From Mucilaginibacter sp. OK268 (GTDB lineage: Bacteria; Bacteroidota; Bacteroidia; Sphingobacteriales; Sphingobacteriaceae), in contig NZ_FNJV01000014.1 in the NCBI RefSeq assembly GCF_900103125.1, forward strand, positions 62,001 to 126,000: DNA of 64,000 bases, in the 5' to 3' direction. Numbering within the stretch: position 1 is the stretch's first letter; each line of letters opens with the position of its first letter. The notes under the pieces were generated by a model that saw only the letters and a list, made by a program, of their open reading frames with translations, did no database searches and was not told the origin of the DNA. A program made the position numbers and the translations under genes. Below, one piece after another: positions 42,444-51,408 of this stretch.

Positions 42444-43589
42444 ATGCAGTTTAAAGATATAGTTGGACAAGAAGCTATAAAGCAACGGTTGGTAAACTCG
42501 GTAAAAGAGAACCGGGTAAGCCATGCGCAGTTATTTTTGGGTCCCGAAGGGTCGGGCAGCCTGGCATTGGCTGTTGCTTACGCGCAATTTTTATCGTGCG
42601 ACAATAAACAGCCCGATGATTCCTGCGGCGAGTGCAGCTCCTGTCGCAAGTACCAAAAACTGATGCATCCCGATCTGCATTTTTCATACCCGTTTTTCGC
42701 TAAACATAAGGATGATACCGCCCTTACTTTTATCGAGCAATGGCGCGATGCATTTACAGCCAATCCGTACCTGAGCCTGGACACCTGGCGCGGCTACCTG
42801 GATGCCGAAAACAAACAGGCTAATATCAATATAGCCGAGTGTCATCAGATCATTAAAAAACTAAGCTTTAAGCCTTTTGAGTCGGTTTATAAGATCCTGA
42901 TCCTTTGGCTGCCTGAATACCTGGATAAAGAGGGTAATGCCCTACTGAAAATTATTGAAGAACCGCAGCCCAACACGCTGTTTATCCTGGTAGCGCAAAA
43001 TCAGGATCAGATACTGAATACCATCCTTTCGCGTACGCAACTGATTAAGATCCCTTGTCTTACTTACGAGGAAATAAAACAATCCCTGCTTACCGAGCAT
43101 AACCAAACCGAGGACGCCGCCGCGGAAATTTCTTATTTGAGCAATGGCAACTTAACCGAGGCCTTGACCATGCTGCAGCAGGATAATAAAGGCTATCATA
43201 ATCTTTTTGTACAGTGGCTGCGCCTTTGCTTTAGCAACAAGGGGCTGGAGGTTTTAACCTTTGTTGATCAGTTTGCTAAAATGGGCCGCGAAAACCAGAA
43301 AAACTTTTTACGCTACGGCATCAGTTTTATACGTGAGTGCTGCCTGCTGATGGCCGGCGCCGGTAACCTGGTGCACTTGCCGGCAAAGGAGCTGGAAACC
43401 GCCCAAAAAATGACCAATGTACTAAGCATCGAAAAGGCACAATATATAAGCGATGAGCTGGAAAAAGCGCATTATCATGTAGAGAGAAATGCAAACCCTA
43501 AAATTTTATTTTTAGATGTATCTTTACAGATTATTAAAATACTAAATTTAAAAACCATCCCTCAGGGGAGTCAATATATACCAAATTAA
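42444..43589 (+). CDS. holB: DNA polymerase III subunit delta prime
   Basis: This clamp-loader subunit has an AAA+ fold with FLGPEGSGSLALAVAYA (degenerate P-loop, as usual for delta'), a zinc module with four Cys (CDNKQ..SCGECSSC), and NALLKIIEEPQPNTLFIL with sensor ILSRTQLIKIP. Start set at MQFKDIVGQ; an earlier frame start would run through the repeat. It begins a tight run of holB-ricT-gldH (gaps 2 bp and -4 bp). Confidence 0.93.
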   Translation: MQFKDIVGQEAIKQRLVNSVKENRVSHAQLFLGPEGSGSLALAVAYAQFLSCDNKQPDDSCGECSSCRKYQKLMHPDLHFSYPFFAKHKDDTALTFIEQWRDAFTANPYLSLDTWRGYLDAENKQANINIAECHQIIKKLSFKPFESVYKILILWLPEYLDKEGNALLKIIEEPQPNTLFILVAQNQDQILNTILSRTQLIKIPCLTYEEIKQSLLTEHNQTEDAAAEISYLSNGNLTEALTMLQQDNKGYHNLFVQWLRLCFSNKGLEVLTFVDQFAKMGRENQKNFLRYGISFIRECCLLMAGAGNLVHLPAKELETAQKMTNVLSIEKAQYISDELEKAHYHVERNANPKILFLDVSLQIIKILNLKTIPQGSQYIPN

Positions 43590-43591
43590 TT

Positions 43592-45019
43592 ATGGGTTGT
43601 GGAAGTTGCTCAACAGGTGGCGGATGTTCGCCTGCGGGCTGCAAAAGTAATGGTTCATGCCTTACTAATGGTTGCAGCAAATTAGATGTTTACGATTGGC
43701 TGTCCCACATGGATATGCCAACAAATTATAAGCCGTTCCCGGTTATTGAAGTAAAATTCAAAGGTTCGCGAAAGGAGTTTTTTGTAAATACCGACAATAT
43801 TTACCTGGAAGCCGGCGAGCTGGTAGCTGTAGAAGCAACTACCGGTGGCTATGATATCGGTCACGTATCGTTAACCGGCGAACTGGTGCGTATGCAAATG
43901 GTTAAACGCCATGTAAAAGAGGCCGACGTGGTTAAAAAGATATACCGCAAAGCTACCATTGCTGATGTGGATAAGTGGAAAGCCGCCAAAGATATGGAAT
44001 GGGAAACCATGCATAAATCGCGCAAGCTGGCCCTTGATCTTAACCTGAGCATGAAACTGAGCGATGTGGATTACCAGGGCGATAAAACCAAAGCCACTTT
44101 TTATTATACGGCCGAAGGCCGCGTTGATTTCAGGGAACTGATCAAAAAGATGGCCGAAACTTTTCGTATTCGTATCGAGATGCGGCAGATAGGCATGCGG
44201 CAGGAAGCAAGCCGTTTAGGCGGTATCGGTTCCTGTGGTCGCGAGTTGTGTTGCTCCACCTGGCTTACCGATTTTAAAACCGTATCTACTTCGGCGGCAC
44301 GTTACCAGAATCTTTCGCTTAACACCTTAAAGCTTGCCGGCCAGTGTGGTAAGCTGAAATGCTGCCTTAATTACGAGCTGGATACCTACATGGATGCCCT
44401 GAAATATATCCCGGATAATGTGAATGTGCTGCGTACCGAAAAAGGCGACGCGCGTTTACAAAAAACGGATATCTTTAAAAAGATCATGTGGTTTAGCTAT
44501 CCCCGTGAAGAATCATGGGTGCCTTTGCCCATTAGTAAGGTAAAAGAAATTCAGCAGCAAAATAAAGAGGGGATTATTCCTGCCGATTTGGGCGAACTGG
44601 TAGAGGTAGAAACTCAGCCGGCAAAAGTGCTTGATTATGAAAATGTGGTTGGCCAGGATAGCCTGACCAGGCTTGATGAGCGCCGCAACAATAACAAAAA
44701 GAAGAATAACAATAACCGGAACCGTAATAAGGACCGCAAACCAGGCAGCCCTGCACCTGATAACCGTGGCGGCAACCAAGCCAATCAACCACGCCAGCAG
44801 GGAGCTGCTCCATCGGCAGATAAACCGGCTCCGCAACAAAATCCTGACGCCCCTAAAGCGCCGCAAGCCAACAGGCCGCCACAACAGCAGGCTAACCGCC
44901 CGCCGCAGACCCCGGGTGATAAACCGGCACAGGAAAACCGTAACCGAAACAACCGGCGCAGACCAAACCGTCCTAATAAAAACAATAACAACCCACCTCC
45001 GGATAGTAAATCAGAATGA
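43592..45019 (+). CDS. ricT: PSP1/RicT-like protein with Cys-rich N-terminus and disordered C-terminus
   Basis: This 475-aa protein has an N-terminal Cys-rich stretch (MGCGSCSTGGGCSPAGCKSN), probably metal- or Fe-S-binding. The PSP1 domain follows (about 80-290) with FRIRIEMRQIGMRQEASRLGG, IGSCGRELCC and GQCGKLKCCLNYE. The C-terminal 110 residues are Asn/Arg/Pro/Gln-rich and disordered. RicT in Bacillus acts with YlbF/YmcA in RNA processing; partners are not visible here. The gene overlaps gldH by 4 bp (ATGA). Confidence 0.88.
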   Translation: MGCGSCSTGGGCSPAGCKSNGSCLTNGCSKLDVYDWLSHMDMPTNYKPFPVIEVKFKGSRKEFFVNTDNIYLEAGELVAVEATTGGYDIGHVSLTGELVRMQMVKRHVKEADVVKKIYRKATIADVDKWKAAKDMEWETMHKSRKLALDLNLSMKLSDVDYQGDKTKATFYYTAEGRVDFRELIKKMAETFRIRIEMRQIGMRQEASRLGGIGSCGRELCCSTWLTDFKTVSTSAARYQNLSLNTLKLAGQCGKLKCCLNYELDTYMDALKYIPDNVNVLRTEKGDARLQKTDIFKKIMWFSYPREESWVPLPISKVKEIQQQNKEGIIPADLGELVEVETQPAKVLDYENVVGQDSLTRLDERRNNNKKKNNNNRNRNKDRKPGSPAPDNRGGNQANQPRQQGAAPSADKPAPQQNPDAPKAPQANRPPQQQANRPPQTPGDKPAQENRNRNNRRRPNRPNKNNNNPPPDSKSE

Positions 45020-45498
45020 AACGGGCCCTAAAAACCATTTGTACAATAACAGGTGTTTTGTTGATTATGCTGTTGGGTAGCTGCTCCAACTCCAATTGGG
45101 TTATGGATAATAATACCGCCATTACCGATCATAACTGGAGCTATGTGAACCGGATAAGGTTTGATTGCAAAATTGATGATGATGCGGCAACCTATAACCT
45201 GTACCTGAATTTGCGGGTTACCGACAATTATAAGTACTCCAACCTGTTTGTGCTTATCTATGAAACATCGCCCGATAAAAAGGTAAGCGTTACCCGTTAC
45301 GAAGTAAAGCTTGCCGGCAAAGATGGTGAATGGTTTGGCAAAGGATCTGGCAATTTATACAGCTACCAGGTGCCATTCAAAACAAATATTAAATTCCCGG
45401 CTAAAGGCAATTATCGTTTTGAGATAGAACAAAACATGCGCGACAACCCCCTGCATGAGGTGAGCGACGTGGGTTTAAGGGTAGAGAAAGCGAAGTAG
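45016..45498 (+). CDS. gldH: gliding motility lipoprotein GldH
   Basis: This 160-aa lipoprotein has lipobox LLIMLLGSCSNS. After that comes a single beta domain with NIKFPAKGNYRFEIEQNMRDNPLHEVSDVGLRVEK, the GldH signature. GldH stabilises the gliding/T9SS-related machinery in Flavobacterium; many non-gliding Bacteroidota also carry it. It is translationally coupled with ricT (4-bp overlap). Confidence 0.92.
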   Translation: MKRALKTICTITGVLLIMLLGSCSNSNWVMDNNTAITDHNWSYVNRIRFDCKIDDDAATYNLYLNLRVTDNYKYSNLFVLIYETSPDKKVSVTRYEVKLAGKDGEWFGKGSGNLYSYQVPFKTNIKFPAKGNYRFEIEQNMRDNPLHEVSDVGLRVEKAK

Positions 45499-45533
45499 GT
45501 TTTTACTATCTTGTTCTACCTAATTATCATTGT

Positions 45534-46685
45534 ATGAACCGCGAATTTCCGGTATCCACGGGATCTAAAATCTCTTACTTTGTTCTGGCCCTAATAACGT
45601 TAATATTGGGTGTTTTCCTATGGATAGCTCTTATTTCAAGGAATCCGGGATTTTCCGTTTTTGGTATGTTTTTAGCCGGGTCATCAATACTTATTGTAAT
45701 AGGCACGCTTAAAAGAAAAATTTTTGTGTGCGATGATCGCATTGTGCACACCAATCTATTCAGAACCCGGGAGCTTTCTTTGATTGATATCAAAGGCTGT
45801 AGGATAGGTCAAAAAGTGATCAATATTATCCCCAATGACTCATCTTCCTCCAAAATTACGATCAACAATTATATAGACTACGCCAGTTCAGGCGAGTTGA
45901 CTAAGTGGCTTCGCGAAAACTTTACAGATCTTGACCAGGTAGATTATCAAACCGATTTACAAAGTATTTTGAATGATCCCTGCTTAGGGATCACAGAAAC
46001 TGATAGAAAAAGCGCAATTCATAAAGCCCGGATAACCGCCATTATTTACAATGTTATTGGGGGTATTCTTTTAATCCTTCTTTTTGTTTTTAAAAAAAGT
46101 GTACTTTTTGATGCAGCCCTTCTAATTTATCCGATTATAGCAGTGGTTATCATTCTTACCAGTAAAGGTTTAATCAAACTTTTTGCTAAGCCGCGTACTC
46201 CATATTACACCATTTGGATGGGTACATTCGGCGCTATCATTCCGATGTTTATCAAATCGGCGGCCGATTACTCTATTCTTGAATTCAATCATTTTTGGCT
46301 CCCTTTTATTATTGCAGCTCTGGCATTAGGTATGTTCATAAAGCTTTCTGACCCGAACAATAGTGCCACAACCATGGGGTCTTCTTTAATTTTCGCCGGT
46401 TTAATAACCGGGTGTCTATACGGTTTCAGCTTTGTTACATTAACCAATTGCGATTTTGACCGTTCGGCAGAAAAGATTTATCAAGCTACGGTATTAAGTC
46501 ATAGCATTACAAATAGTAAAGGCACACATTATCATATTTCCATAAGTCCCTGGGGCCCGAAATCAAACATAGGAAATGTTGATGTATCAGAAAGTGAATA
46601 TTTTCAGGAGCCTGTCGGGTCAACTGTAAATGTTCATTTGAAAAAGGGATTGCTTAAGATTCCCTGGTATACAGTTACACCGTAG
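45534..46685 (+). CDS. hypothetical membrane protein, 383 aa
   Basis: Two N-terminal helices (KISYFVLALITLILGVFLWIA and FSVFGMFLAGSSILIVIG) precede a PH-like cytosolic part (REL SLIDIKGCRIG region). Several further helices follow around residues 170-310, then a soluble C-terminal beta domain (about 320-383). I do not recognise a family. It stands 35 bp after gldH and may be read through from it. Confidence 0.65.
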   Translation: MNREFPVSTGSKISYFVLALITLILGVFLWIALISRNPGFSVFGMFLAGSSILIVIGTLKRKIFVCDDRIVHTNLFRTRELSLIDIKGCRIGQKVINIIPNDSSSSKITINNYIDYASSGELTKWLRENFTDLDQVDYQTDLQSILNDPCLGITETDRKSAIHKARITAIIYNVIGGILLILLFVFKKSVLFDAALLIYPIIAVVIILTSKGLIKLFAKPRTPYYTIWMGTFGAIIPMFIKSAADYSILEFNHFWLPFIIAALALGMFIKLSDPNNSATTMGSSLIFAGLITGCLYGFSFVTLTNCDFDRSAEKIYQATVLSHSITNSKGTHYHISISPWGPKSNIGNVDVSESEYFQEPVGSTVNVHLKKGLLKIPWYTVTP

Positions 46686-46783
46686 ATATTTCGGTCATTC
46701 TATTCTTATAGAATCTTCTCCTTCCCGTATTACCCTTGCATTACTAAAAATATTATCATAATTTTACTAATATTTTTATCAAA

Positions 46784-48154
46784 ATGAGTGGTGATATTTT
46801 ATTAGTTGTTTCCCTGGTGATCCTGTTGCTCTCTGTTTTTTTGTTTTTAAAGAAACCAAAAGCGCTGGAGCTGATATCGCCGGAGGAGTTGAACCGGCTC
46901 CGGAACGAGCAGGATATGCTTAAAATTAACCTGGCCAAAGCCGAAGAAAAAGGTGATATCATATCTGCAGAAAAAGAAAACATTATCCAGTTGCTGAAAG
47001 ACGAGAAAACCCGGCTGCTGGATGAATTGCTATTTGAACGCACTCAACTGGCCCAGGCTAATCAACAACTGGAAAGTGTTAAGTCCTACTATCAATCGCA
47101 ACAGGAAAAACTGCAGGAGCAAAAAGTAGAGGTGGAGCAGATCCGCAAACAGTTTCAACGCGAATTTGAAAATGTAGCCGAAAAGCTGTTGAAAGAAAAA
47201 TCGAAGGAGTTTATTGATGTGAACCGCAACAACCTGGATATGATCCTGAACCCGCTGAAGGAAAATCTGAAAGCTTTTGAGGATAAGGTTGAAAAGGTTT
47301 ACAATATGGAAGCCGCTGAGCGCAATACACTGAAAGGAGTGATCACCCAGCTGATGGACCTGAACAAGCAGATCAGTGACGAGGCACAAAATTTAACCAA
47401 AGCCCTCAAAGGCGACAACAAAAAGCAAGGCAACTGGGGCGAAGTGATCCTGGAGCGGGTACTGGAACGCTCGGGCCTGGTACGCGACCAGGAGTACCGC
47501 GTTCAGGCAGCCATGCAAACCACCGATGGTACCCGATATCAGCCTGACGTGATCATTGACCTGCCCGATGATAAACACCTGGTGATCGACTCTAAAGTAT
47601 CCCTGATAGCCTATGAGCGCCTGGTTAATGCCGATACAGAGGAAGACCGGAAGCTTTTTTCCAAAGCCCATATCGAATCTATCCGTAATCATATCGGTGG
47701 CTTATCCTCCAAAAAATATCACGACTTGTACAAGATCAACTCACCCGATTTTGTGCTCCTTTTTGTACCTATTGAATCCTCTTTCAGCATAGCCGTTCAA
47801 TTGGATGGTGAGCTGTTTAATTATGCCTGGGATAAAAAAGTAGTGATCGTGAGTCCATCAACACTGCTGGCTACGTTACGTACCATTGCCAGTATGTGGA
47901 AACAGGAACGCCAAAACCGTAATGTGCTGGAAATTGCCCGTCTGAGTGGTGATATGTATGACAAATTTGTAGGTTTCCTGGGCGATATGGATAGCATTGG
48001 CCGCAACATCAACCAAACCCAAAACGCTTATAATACCGCCCTGAACAAGCTATCAGAAGGCCGCGGAAATTTAACCACCACTGCCGAGAAGATCAAAAAG
48101 CTTGGGGCTAAAGCTGATAAACAGATCGATCAGAAATTTATTGGGGAAGAGTAG
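46784..48154 (+). CDS. rmuC: DNA recombination protein RmuC
   Basis: This 456-aa protein has an N-terminal membrane anchor (ILLVVSLVILLLSVFLFLKK), a long coiled coil (about 30-180) and the RmuC nuclease-like core with KQGNWGEVILERVLERSGL, HLVIDSKVSLIAYERL and FVPIESSFSIAVQ. It limits DNA inversion and recombination at repeats and has a role against transforming or invading DNA. The length and domain order are normal. Confidence 0.94.
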   Translation: MSGDILLVVSLVILLLSVFLFLKKPKALELISPEELNRLRNEQDMLKINLAKAEEKGDIISAEKENIIQLLKDEKTRLLDELLFERTQLAQANQQLESVKSYYQSQQEKLQEQKVEVEQIRKQFQREFENVAEKLLKEKSKEFIDVNRNNLDMILNPLKENLKAFEDKVEKVYNMEAAERNTLKGVITQLMDLNKQISDEAQNLTKALKGDNKKQGNWGEVILERVLERSGLVRDQEYRVQAAMQTTDGTRYQPDVIIDLPDDKHLVIDSKVSLIAYERLVNADTEEDRKLFSKAHIESIRNHIGGLSSKKYHDLYKINSPDFVLLFVPIESSFSIAVQLDGELFNYAWDKKVVIVSPSTLLATLRTIASMWKQERQNRNVLEIARLSGDMYDKFVGFLGDMDSIGRNINQTQNAYNTALNKLSEGRGNLTTTAEKIKKLGAKADKQIDQKFIGEE

Positions 48155-48174
48155 GGGCCCTATAATAAAAACAG

Positions 48175-48269
48175 GTCATGCTGAACTTGTTTCAGCATCC
48201 CACAGGACAGGTTAGTCAGTATTGCAAAACGGCTTAGCATATGGGATGCCGAAATAAATTCGGCATGAC
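48175..48269. repeat. GTCATGCTGAA-type palindromic repeat
   Basis: Left unit GTCATGCTGAACTTGTTTCA plus GCATCCC and right unit GGGATGCCGAA...TTCGGCATGAC form one long hairpin. Each unit is also a small hairpin of its own (TGCTGAA/TTCAGCA and ATGCCGAA/TTCGGCAT). It is distinct from the CGTCATTGCGAGG family. Confidence 0.85.
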
Positions 48270-48277
48270 AAGATGCT

Positions 48278-48703
48278 TTAAACATCTCCTCTCATTTCCC
48301 TTTGCTCATTAAACCAAATATTAGCTGGTTTGGAAAACAGCAGGCGTAAGGCTATCAGTTCAATAACTATCTCGATACCGTATAGTACCATAACCAGATT
48401 GGTGAATTTTTCTTTTACACTATGGCTTAGTAACTGAGCTATATTGAACCCGAAAGAGATCAGGTTGAAAATAACAAAAAGAAGTATCAGGATGCGGGCC
48501 CATTTTTTACCTGCCGAAATAGCCGTGATCACAGCGGTGATCACAATAAAAACAACAAGAAAGGGGATAATGCCAATACCATCGAGCCAATCTGTGATCA
48601 TTGACAGGATGAACCCAATATATAACAACATTACCGCGGTAGCAACTTGTTTTGGCTTATCGTTATCCTGCCCGGTGAATTTTTTGAAAAGACTATTAAA
48701 CAT
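48278..48703 (-). CDS. hypothetical membrane protein, 141 aa
   Basis: Four helices are clear (VMLLYIGFILSMITDWL, IIPFLVVFIVITAVITAIS, ILILLFVIFNLISFGFNIAQLL, VMVLYGIEIVIELIALRLLF). There are basic ends and no motif. It starts 6 bp after the thiL stop and so is co-transcribed with it. The function is unknown. Confidence 0.7.
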   Translation of the reverse strand: MFNSLFKKFTGQDNDKPKQVATAVMLLYIGFILSMITDWLDGIGIIPFLVVFIVITAVITAISAGKKWARILILLFVIFNLISFGFNIAQLLSHSVKEKFTNLVMVLYGIEIVIELIALRLLFSKPANIWFNEQREMRGDV

Positions 48704-48709
48704 TCCTCA

Positions 48710-49753
48710 TCAATCCTTTTTAAAAGCATTCCATCCCTGGGCTTTCAGGGCATGTACGTTACCTGTTTTTGTAATGAGGTTACAGCCTGCTGAGGGCTCG
48801 GTGATATGCCCAATGATAGTGATATCCATCTTGAACTTGATCTTGTCGTAGTCGGCTTGTTTCACGGTAAAAAGGAGTTCGTAGTCTTCGCCGCCACTCA
48901 GCGCGCAAACGGTAGGATCAAGGTTAAACTCCCGGGCTGTTTCAAAGGTCATTGGGTCAAGCGGGATCTTATCTTCGTACAGATTACAACCCTTATCACT
49001 TTGCTTGCAGATGTGCAATATCTCCGAGGCCAAACCGTCAGATACATCGATCATGGCCGTTGGTTTTACGTCGATGCTTTTCAACAATTCTACAATATCC
49101 CGACGGGCCTCTGGTTTTAACTGGCGCTCTACAATATAATCCTTGCCTTCCAGATCGGGCTGAATTTTTGGATTTTCCAGGTAGATCAGTTTTTCGCGTT
49201 CCAACAATTGCAAACCAACATAGGCGCCGCCCAGATCACCTGATACACAGATCAGGTCGCCTTCACCGGCTGTATTGCGGTAAGTTACATCGGCTTCGTC
49301 CGCATAACCAATAGAGGTTACACTGATCACCAAGCCTTGTTTTGACGAGGTGGTATCACCGCCAACCAGGTCTACATTATATTTTTCGCAGGCAATATAA
49401 ATGCCCTCATATAGTTCTTCAATAGCTTCCAAAGGAAACTTGCTCGACATACCGATAGATACCGTAACCTGCGAAGCGGTACCATTCATGGCATAAATAT
49501 CGCTCAGGTTTACCTGTATAGCTTTGTAACCCAAATGTTTTAACGGGGTATAAGCCAGGTCAAAGTGGATGCCTTCCAGTAACATATCGGTACTTACCAG
49601 CACTTTTTTACCCGTAAAATCAAGTACAGCGGCATCATCACCAACGCCTTTCACGGTACTTTGCTGGGTCAGTTTTATATTTTTTGTAAGATGTCCTATG
49701 AGGCCAAATTCACCCAAGTCCTCTAAATTCGTCCTATCCTGATTTTCAAACAT
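48710..49753 (-). CDS. thiL: thiamine-monophosphate kinase
   Basis: This 347-aa AIR-synthase/ThiL-fold enzyme phosphorylates thiamine monophosphate to the coenzyme. It shows GVGDDAAVLDFTG, LVSTDMLLEGIHFDL, NLSDIYAMNG, DLVGGDTTSSKQGLVIS and IDVSDGLASEILHI, followed by SGGEDYELLFTV. The acidic Mg/ATP sites are intact. No other thiamine genes adjoin it. Confidence 0.95.
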   Translation of the reverse strand: MFENQDRTNLEDLGEFGLIGHLTKNIKLTQQSTVKGVGDDAAVLDFTGKKVLVSTDMLLEGIHFDLAYTPLKHLGYKAIQVNLSDIYAMNGTASQVTVSIGMSSKFPLEAIEELYEGIYIACEKYNVDLVGGDTTSSKQGLVISVTSIGYADEADVTYRNTAGEGDLICVSGDLGGAYVGLQLLEREKLIYLENPKIQPDLEGKDYIVERQLKPEARRDIVELLKSIDVKPTAMIDVSDGLASEILHICKQSDKGCNLYEDKIPLDPMTFETAREFNLDPTVCALSGGEDYELLFTVKQADYDKIKFKMDITIIGHITEPSAGCNLITKTGNVHALKAQGWNAFKKD

Positions 49754-49776
49754 TTTTTCTTAAATATGATAATCTG

Positions 49777-49784
49777 CAAAAGTA
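49777..49784 (-). promoter_or_regulatory. -7 box upstream of thiL
   Basis: TACTTTTG on the minus strand is an exact TAnnTTTG, about 24 bp before the thiL ATG, implying a leader of roughly 17 nt. No -33 match was seen. Confidence 0.45.
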
Positions 49785-49872
49785 CAAAAATGTTCTGCCG
49801 TATTGTTGACGCCGGAACATTTCGGACTTCATAAAATTTCCGGGCCGTCGCTAAAAACAAACATGATGTCTA

Positions 49873-49996
49873 CCGCCGAAGGCGGGAAATTTTTTTAGGA
49901 TTTTAGCCTGCTAATCACTACAAATATCTGACGGCGTAATAACCCAATATATCCGCCAAAGGCGGAAAAAATTTTAGGATTTTTAGGCTCCTAACA
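49873..49996. repeat. two direct copies of a CCGCC(A/G)AAGGCGG repeat
   Basis: Units at 49873 and 49953 share CCGCC(G/A)AAGGCGG(G/A)AA followed by T-run, TAGGATTTTTAG and CTNCTAA. Each starts with a small hairpin (CCGCC/GGCGG). They fill the gap between the nadA stop and the thiL start. Confidence 0.75.
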
Positions 49997-50008
49997 AAAT
50001 CCCACCTC

Positions 50009-51001
50009 TTATAACCCCAACCGTGCCGATATTTCCAGCATACGTTCAATCGGTTTTACCGCACGTTCAATAATATGCTCAGGGACTGTAATTTCCGGTG
50101 ATCCATTCTTTAAACACAGGTATAATTTTTCCAGTGTGTTACGTTTCATGTGCGGACAATCGTTACAAGCGCAATTATTATTTGGCGGCGCCGGAATAAA
50201 CGTTTTATCCGGGTTTTCCTTTTGCATCTGGTGTAATATACCTGCTTCGGTAGCTACTATAAATTCTTTATCCGGATGACTGCCGGCATATTTTAGTATC
50301 CCGGTTGTTGAACCTATATAATCGGCCATTTGAAGTATAACTTCCTCACATTCAGGGTGTGCCAGCAGTTTAGCATTGGGGTATCTTTCCTTGAGTTTAG
50401 TGATCTTTTCCCTGGAAAAAATTTCATGAACCATACAGGCTCCGTTCCACAATACCAGGTCTCTTCCTGTTTTTTTAGCCACGTAAGCACCCAGGTTTTT
50501 ATCCGGTCCAAATATGATCTTTTGATCTTTTGGTAAGCTCTCTACAATGGCTACAGCGTTACTCGATGTACAAACAATATCACTTAAAGCTTTCAGTTCG
50601 GCCGTGCAGTTTACATAGGTGATCACCAGGTGATCGGGATAGTTTTCCTTAAACTTTTTAAATAAATGGGGCGGACAACTATCAGCTAATGAGCAACCTG
50701 CCTTTAAGTCGGGTAATAAAACTTTTTTGTTTGGTGAAAGTATCTTGGCAGTTTCGGCCATGAAGTGTACCCCGGCGAAAACGATAATATCGGCATCAGT
50801 TTTTGCGGCTTGTTGCGAAAGCCCCAAACTATCTCCAATATAATCCGCAATATCCTGGATATCGGGTTCCTGGTAATAATGAGCCAAAATAACTGCATTT
50901 TTTTCCTTTTTAAGTTTTTCAATCTCATCAAAAAGATCAAGCGTGGGGTCGATGTACTCGTCCACAAATCCTTTCACATTTAATTCTTCGAAGATATCCA
51001 T
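50009..51001 (-). CDS. nadA: quinolinate synthase A
   Basis: This 330-aa [4Fe-4S] enzyme condenses iminoaspartate with dihydroxyacetone phosphate to form quinolinate. It shows AVILAHYYQEPDIQDIADYIGDSLG-type start, VHFMAETAKIL, AGCSLADSCP, HPECEEVILQMADYIGSTTG and the C-terminal cysteines CACNDCPHM. Three cluster Cys are present in expected places. It is divergent from nadB, whose product makes iminoaspartate. Confidence 0.96.
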   Translation of the reverse strand: MDIFEELNVKGFVDEYIDPTLDLFDEIEKLKKEKNAVILAHYYQEPDIQDIADYIGDSLGLSQQAAKTDADIIVFAGVHFMAETAKILSPNKKVLLPDLKAGCSLADSCPPHLFKKFKENYPDHLVITYVNCTAELKALSDIVCTSSNAVAIVESLPKDQKIIFGPDKNLGAYVAKKTGRDLVLWNGACMVHEIFSREKITKLKERYPNAKLLAHPECEEVILQMADYIGSTTGILKYAGSHPDKEFIVATEAGILHQMQKENPDKTFIPAPPNNNCACNDCPHMKRNTLEKLYLCLKNGSPEITVPEHIIERAVKPIERMLEISARLGL

Positions 51002-51408
51002 TTCAACATTTCAATTAATAACAACTAATTTTTTATATAAATAAAACTATTGTTTATTGGTGTGTTAGTTATGTGCAAAAGTCGTGATATATTTTGTCTC
51101 ATTAATTAGTTTTCACATTTTACTAACAGTTATCCACATCTTTTGATCTTATATTTGATTGATTTTGTGATTCGTATGACAATCAAATTTTATTTAAAAA
51201 AGTTTTATGTTAATATTTTGTGGGTGAGTAAAATGTTAGCTATATGACTTTAGTACCTCAAAAGTCGCTCAAAAATTATTCATATTAGCATCAAAAATGG
51301 GAGTTATCAACTATTTGATTATTTATTAGCTATTTGTTTACATGAAATTAACAGGTTTTATACCTGTTGTTAACATTAATTATACTTTTACACAATTTAC
51401 ACATAAAT
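51002..51408. other. nadA-nadB divergent region; candidate origin-like DnaA boxes
   Basis: These 407 AT-rich bp without ORF lie between divergent genes. They hold one perfect DnaA box TTATCCACA (51130-51138, +), TTTTGCACA (51072-51080, minus strand) and TTTTACACA (51386-51394, +), all fitting TTWTNCACA. A near-match ATTTACACA lies at 51395-51403. GATCTTATATTTG at 51145 resembles an E. coli-type AT 13-mer. An origin is one reading; a plain divergent promoter is the other. Confidence 0.35.
51350..51368. promoter_or_regulatory. perfect palindrome in nadB upstream region (candidate operator)
   Basis: AACAGGT-TTTAT-ACCTGTT is a 7-5-7 perfect inverted repeat, 40 bp before the nadB ATG. It is placed where a repressor of NAD synthesis could bind. 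The regulator cannot be named. Confidence 0.4.

Noticed and set aside
44513..45080. Several frames of 70-135 codons overlapping the end of ricT
   Set aside because: They are opened by the Asn/Arg/Pro-rich low-complexity tail of ricT; none has a start context or a recognisable protein.
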